From Desulfitobacterium hafniense DCB-2 (lineage in GTDB: Bacteria > Bacillota > Desulfitobacteriia > Desulfitobacteriales > Desulfitobacteriaceae), in NCBI RefSeq assembly GCF_000021925.1, contig NC_011830.1, positions 1,326,501-1,390,500 of the forward strand: a DNA stretch of 64,000 nucleotides, given 5' to 3'. A model generated the notes under the pieces. It made no database searches and had not been told where the DNA came from. It worked only from the letters and a program-made list of their open reading frames with translations. A program made the position numbers and the translations under genes. This document shows positions 61,158-64,000 of the stretch, piece by piece (within the stretch, counting starts at the first letter, position 1; each line of letters opens with the position of its first letter).

Positions 61158-62570
61158 ATGCTTAAATTCTCCTGGAATCGGTGTCGGCGCCTTGTTCAAG
61201 CAGGCATGATCTTAATTTTTCTATTACCCCTTACGGGAATGTACCAGGTGCTGGGGACGTTGAGTTCCAGCCGGATTCTCGGCTTGACCTTAACAGATCC
61301 TTTGGCTTTTGGGGAAGTCCTCTTGGCATCAAAAACCATCACCATGACTTTCCTGATCAGTGCACTATGGATTGCCGGGCTCTATCTCTTCTTAGGGAAA
61401 GCTTTCTGCAGCTGGATTTGCCCGATAGGATTCCTGATTGAAGGAGTTGATGCTCTAAAGAGAAAATGGCCATGGCTAACACGGATTCAGATTCATAAAA
61501 ATGTCATCGATGAACAGAATCAATATTACTGGGCTTTACCATTCTTTTTAGTCCTTAGTTTGGTTGTTGGGATTCCTGTATTTCAGACTTTATCCCCCAT
61601 AGGTATCATCTATAGAGCCTTTCTGTTCGGGTTAGGGCTGGAAGTTTTGCTTATCCTGATCATCATTGTCTTGGAACTGGCAGGATACAGGCGTGGCTGG
61701 TGCCGGATGCTTTGTCCAATCGGCGCATTCTATGCCCTGAGCGCCCGCTGGAGTCCCGTCAAGGTTCGCTGCGATACAGATAAGTGTGTACAATGCTTTC
61801 AATGTGTAAAGGCTTGCGATTATACCGCCGCAAGCTTAAAAAACATGATTGAAGAAGGAAAGGTATACGCGGCTTCAAGTTTGTGTACCCGCTGCGGCCG
61901 CTGTATCGATGTCTGTCCGGCCAGGGCTTTGCAGTTTTCGCTGAAACCGGAGAAATCTCCGGAACCAGAAAGTATGACTATGGCCAAGAACCTGAAAGCA
62001 GCTGCCCCGGCGGCGGGGAGGATATCCCGAAGAACTGCTTTGCAGGGTGTGGGCTTAGTGGTCTTGGCAGGTTTAAGCTATAGGCCTGCCAAGGCTCTCG
62101 CAGCCGCTGCTCCTAAGGTTTTTCGCCCCCCGGGTGCGGTTGGGGATGAAGAGTTTTTGGCGAAATGTGTTCGCTGCGGCAAATGCATAGAGATCTGTCC
62201 AGATAAGACCTTATTAAGCGCCCATCTGGATCAGGGTTTAAATCTGGGGACACCCTACTTTATTCCCCGTCAAATCCCCTGCTCACTGTGCATGGAGTGT
62301 CCTGACGTATGTCCCAGCGGCGCCCTGGTGCCCTTAGACATGCGTGAAGTAAAAATCGGCATTGCCGAAATTGATCAAGACCGCTGTTATGCTTATCAGG
62401 ATGATGTGTGCCGCTCCTGTTACAACAGCTGTCCATTGATTGATGAAGCGATTATGATGGAAGGATTTCAATATCCGGTGGTTGATCCGGAGATCTGTAC
62501 AGGATGCGGAATCTGTGAGTATGTCTGTGTGATGGAATATCCAGCTATTCGGATTAAACGGATGTCCTGA
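61158..62570 (+). CDS. napH: NapH-NapG fusion with an internal Tat-like motif
   Basis: A 470-residue fusion. Residues 1-215 are NapH: four helices and FCSWICPIGFL and WCRMLCPIGAF, then two ferredoxin clusters (CVQCFQCVKAC, CTRCGRCIDVCP; about 213-255). Near 290 comes a second signal-like segment: ISRRTALQGVGLVVLAGLSY, a Tat-type motif. Residues 320-470 are NapG-like with further clusters (CVRCGKCIEICP, CSLCMECPDVCP, CRSCYNSCP, CTGCGICEYVC). It would join quinol oxidation in the membrane to the periplasmic ferredoxin. Last gene of the nap operon. Confidence 0.88.
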   Translation: MLKFSWNRCRRLVQAGMILIFLLPLTGMYQVLGTLSSSRILGLTLTDPLAFGEVLLASKTITMTFLISALWIAGLYLFLGKAFCSWICPIGFLIEGVDALKRKWPWLTRIQIHKNVIDEQNQYYWALPFFLVLSLVVGIPVFQTLSPIGIIYRAFLFGLGLEVLLILIIIVLELAGYRRGWCRMLCPIGAFYALSARWSPVKVRCDTDKCVQCFQCVKACDYTAASLKNMIEEGKVYAASSLCTRCGRCIDVCPARALQFSLKPEKSPEPESMTMAKNLKAAAPAAGRISRRTALQGVGLVVLAGLSYRPAKALAAAAPKVFRPPGAVGDEEFLAKCVRCGKCIEICPDKTLLSAHLDQGLNLGTPYFIPRQIPCSLCMECPDVCPSGALVPLDMREVKIGIAEIDQDRCYAYQDDVCRSCYNSCPLIDEAIMMEGFQYPVVDPEICTGCGICEYVCVMEYPAIRIKRMS

Positions 62571-62623
62571 GTTCTTTATTGCCATCTCCTCTTAAAATAA
62601 ATAGGCTAAGTGTTTATAAACTC

Positions 62624-62673
62624 AAACAGGAGCTTTTCAGCAGATCCACGAAGATGCTGAAAAGCTCCTGTTT
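62624..62673. terminator. Bidirectional terminator between nap and cls
   Basis: AAACAGGAGCTTTTCAGCA and its perfect complement form a 19-bp stem around a 12-base loop. A/T-rich flanks allow it to serve both convergent units. Confidence 0.9.
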
Positions 62674-62677
62674 AATT

Positions 62678-64000
62678 CTACATCAATGGGGCGAAAATAC
62701 GGAGGATTGTACGCCCTAATCTACGGTACCATCTGACAGCACGACAGTCTTCCAGGGTAATTTGCTGGCATTTGGTTAACGTTGCTAAATAATCTTCTTT
62801 TACGGCCAGGACACTTTGGGTGTTATAGAGGTAGACCCCGCATTCGAAGTGCAGGTAAAGGCTCCTGTAGTCCATGTTGATGGTTCCCACCACAGCGTGG
62901 ACGTCATCGATCAGGATGGATTTGGCATGGATAAAGCCGGGTGAATATTCGTAGATTTTTACGCCGCTTTCCACCAGAAATTCGTAGTTGGAACGGGTCA
63001 TGGAATGAACAAACCAACGATCCCCGCGATAAGGAGTCACGATGCGCACATCGACACTTCGCTTAGCGGCAGAGCAGAGGGCTGAAAGCATTACATTATT
63101 AAGGATAAGATAGGGTGTGTTAATATAGATATAGCGTTCAGCTTGAACGATGAGAGTGAGGTAGACGTTTTCGCCCATCGGTTCTTCATCCAAGGGGCTA
63201 TCCCCAAAAGGCTGGACGAACCCATCGCTGGGGTAGGCTTCCGCCTCATGCACAGGTAACTTAAACCGGGTGTAGTCTTCATCCGTCTCGGTCTCATAAT
63301 TCCATAAAGATAAGAACATCACGGTGAAATTCCAGACAGCTTCTCCTTGGATGAGTATAGCGCTATCCTTCCAATGACCAAACCGATCATACGCATTAAT
63401 ATATTCATCCGCCAGATTGATTCCGCCTGTAAAGGCTGTTTTTCCATCGATCACGGCGATCTTGCGATGATCCCGGTTATTCATGTGAATGGAGAGAACG
63501 GGAATCAGACGGTTAAAGACACTGCACTTAATTCCTTTCTCCTCCAGCTTCTTTTCATAGCCATAGGGCAGCTTGAAGAGACTGCCTACATCATCGTAAA
63601 GAACCCGGACATCTACACCTTGTTGGACTTTCTCCACTAAAATCTCCAGGATAGAATCCCACATGACTCCTTCATCAATAATGAAGTATTCCAGGAAGAT
63701 GAATTTTTCGGCCTTTCTTAACTCTTCCAGCAAACGCTCATACATCAGCTCTCCGAGGGGTAAATATTCAGTAATGGTATTTTGATAAACAGGGCAATAG
63801 GAATATTTATCGATATAACGTGAAAGATTAGCTGCACGGTGGTTTTGCGCCTCAAGTTCCTGAAGGATGGCTTGATTCGGGATGAGGGACTGATTCATTT
63901 TTTCATTGACAGCTTTCATCTCGCGCTTTTTACGCTTGCTTAATTTATTGCGGCCAAATAAAAGATAAAACAGCCCGCCAAAGATAGGAAAAATAAGGAT
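62678..64000 (-). CDS. cls: Cardiolipin synthase (N terminus outside the window)
   Basis: At least 440 codons on the minus strand, open through the right edge. The upstream part has a hydrophobic stretch, IFPIFGGLFYLLFGRN, which is the end of the membrane anchor. Both phospholipase D motifs are present: NNRDHRKIAVIDGKTAFTGG and IHAKSILIDDVHAVVGTINMD. It joins two phosphatidylglycerols to make cardiolipin at the membrane. The ATG at 63919 is internal; the real start lies beyond 64000. It converges on the nap operon at the shared terminator. Confidence 0.94.
   Translation of the reverse strand: MLIFPIFGGLFYLLFGRNKLSKRKKREMKAVNEKMNQSLIPNQAILQELEAQNHRAANLSRYIDKYSYCPVYQNTITEYLPLGELMYERLLEELRKAEKFIFLEYFIIDEGVMWDSILEILVEKVQQGVDVRVLYDDVGSLFKLPYGYEKKLEEKGIKCSVFNRLIPVLSIHMNNRDHRKIAVIDGKTAFTGGINLADEYINAYDRFGHWKDSAILIQGEAVWNFTVMFLSLWNYETETDEDYTRFKLPVHEAEAYPSDGFVQPFGDSPLDEEPMGENVYLTLIVQAERYIYINTPYLILNNVMLSALCSAAKRSVDVRIVTPYRGDRWFVHSMTRSNYEFLVESGVKIYEYSPGFIHAKSILIDDVHAVVGTINMDYRSLYLHFECGVYLYNTQSVLAVKEDYLATLTKCQQITLEDCRAVRWYRRLGRTILRIFAPLM

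Overview
The window looks like chromosome of an anaerobic, spore-forming Firmicute, most likely Desulfitobacterium (D. hafniense or a close relative). This is an inference from gene content: tandem DMSO-reductase-type operons, a periplasmic nitrate reductase cluster, a glycyl radical enzyme, an E. coli-type SpeD, an Amj flippase and strong AGGAGG ribosome binding sites. No database search was possible.

Layout. 1-3,210: a PhnD-like binding protein with a sensor kinase (cut by the window edge), then a PspC / LiaF-like envelope pair. 3,222-4,933: speD and sodA. 5,028-24,839: a phosphate (Pho) locus (phoB-like regulator, phoU, a chemoreceptor, pstSCAB) with three matching Pho-box promoters. An 11.7 kb catabolic island sits inside it: a DcuSR-type two-component system, a TRAP transporter, acetaldehyde dehydrogenase, 4-hydroxy-2-oxovalerate aldolase, a glycyl radical enzyme and its activase. 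The island is bracketed by a 41-bp direct repeat (40/41 identical), and the left copy is part of the phoU terminator. 24,962-32,110: a soluble PAS/GAF kinase with Amj, then a likely operon of metallophosphoesterase, dehydrogenase, acyl ligase, DUF5680 protein and acetyltransferase. 32,169-32,228: a broken tRNA-Pro. 32,300-40,918: mostly single housekeeping or unknown genes, including a RACo-like ATPase with no ferredoxin domain and an Fpg-type glycosylase. 40,985-46,290: a promoter, a structured leader with a terminator, and a five-gene nickel/peptide-type ABC transporter. 46,397-53,395: two tandem dmsABC sets; the first dmsA has lost its 5' part and is joined to the tail of a response regulator gene on the other strand. 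53,616-57,488: a lone DmsC-like protein, a four-histidine membrane protein, and a sensor kinase with a CxxCH haem motif plus its regulator. 57,679-62,570: a nap operon with napD, a NapG-like ferredoxin, a dihaem lipoprotein, napA and a napH-napG fusion. 62,678 to the end: cardiolipin synthase, cut by the edge.

How it works together. The right half is a respiratory region: molybdoenzymes that accept quinol electrons at the cell surface, with an adjacent haem-bearing sensor system that could control them. The left half couples phosphate sensing and uptake with chemotaxis. The inserted island looks like a self-contained route for sensing, importing and radical-dependent breakdown of an unidentified small organic acid to pyruvate and acetyl-CoA. 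It is the best candidate here for an undescribed system.
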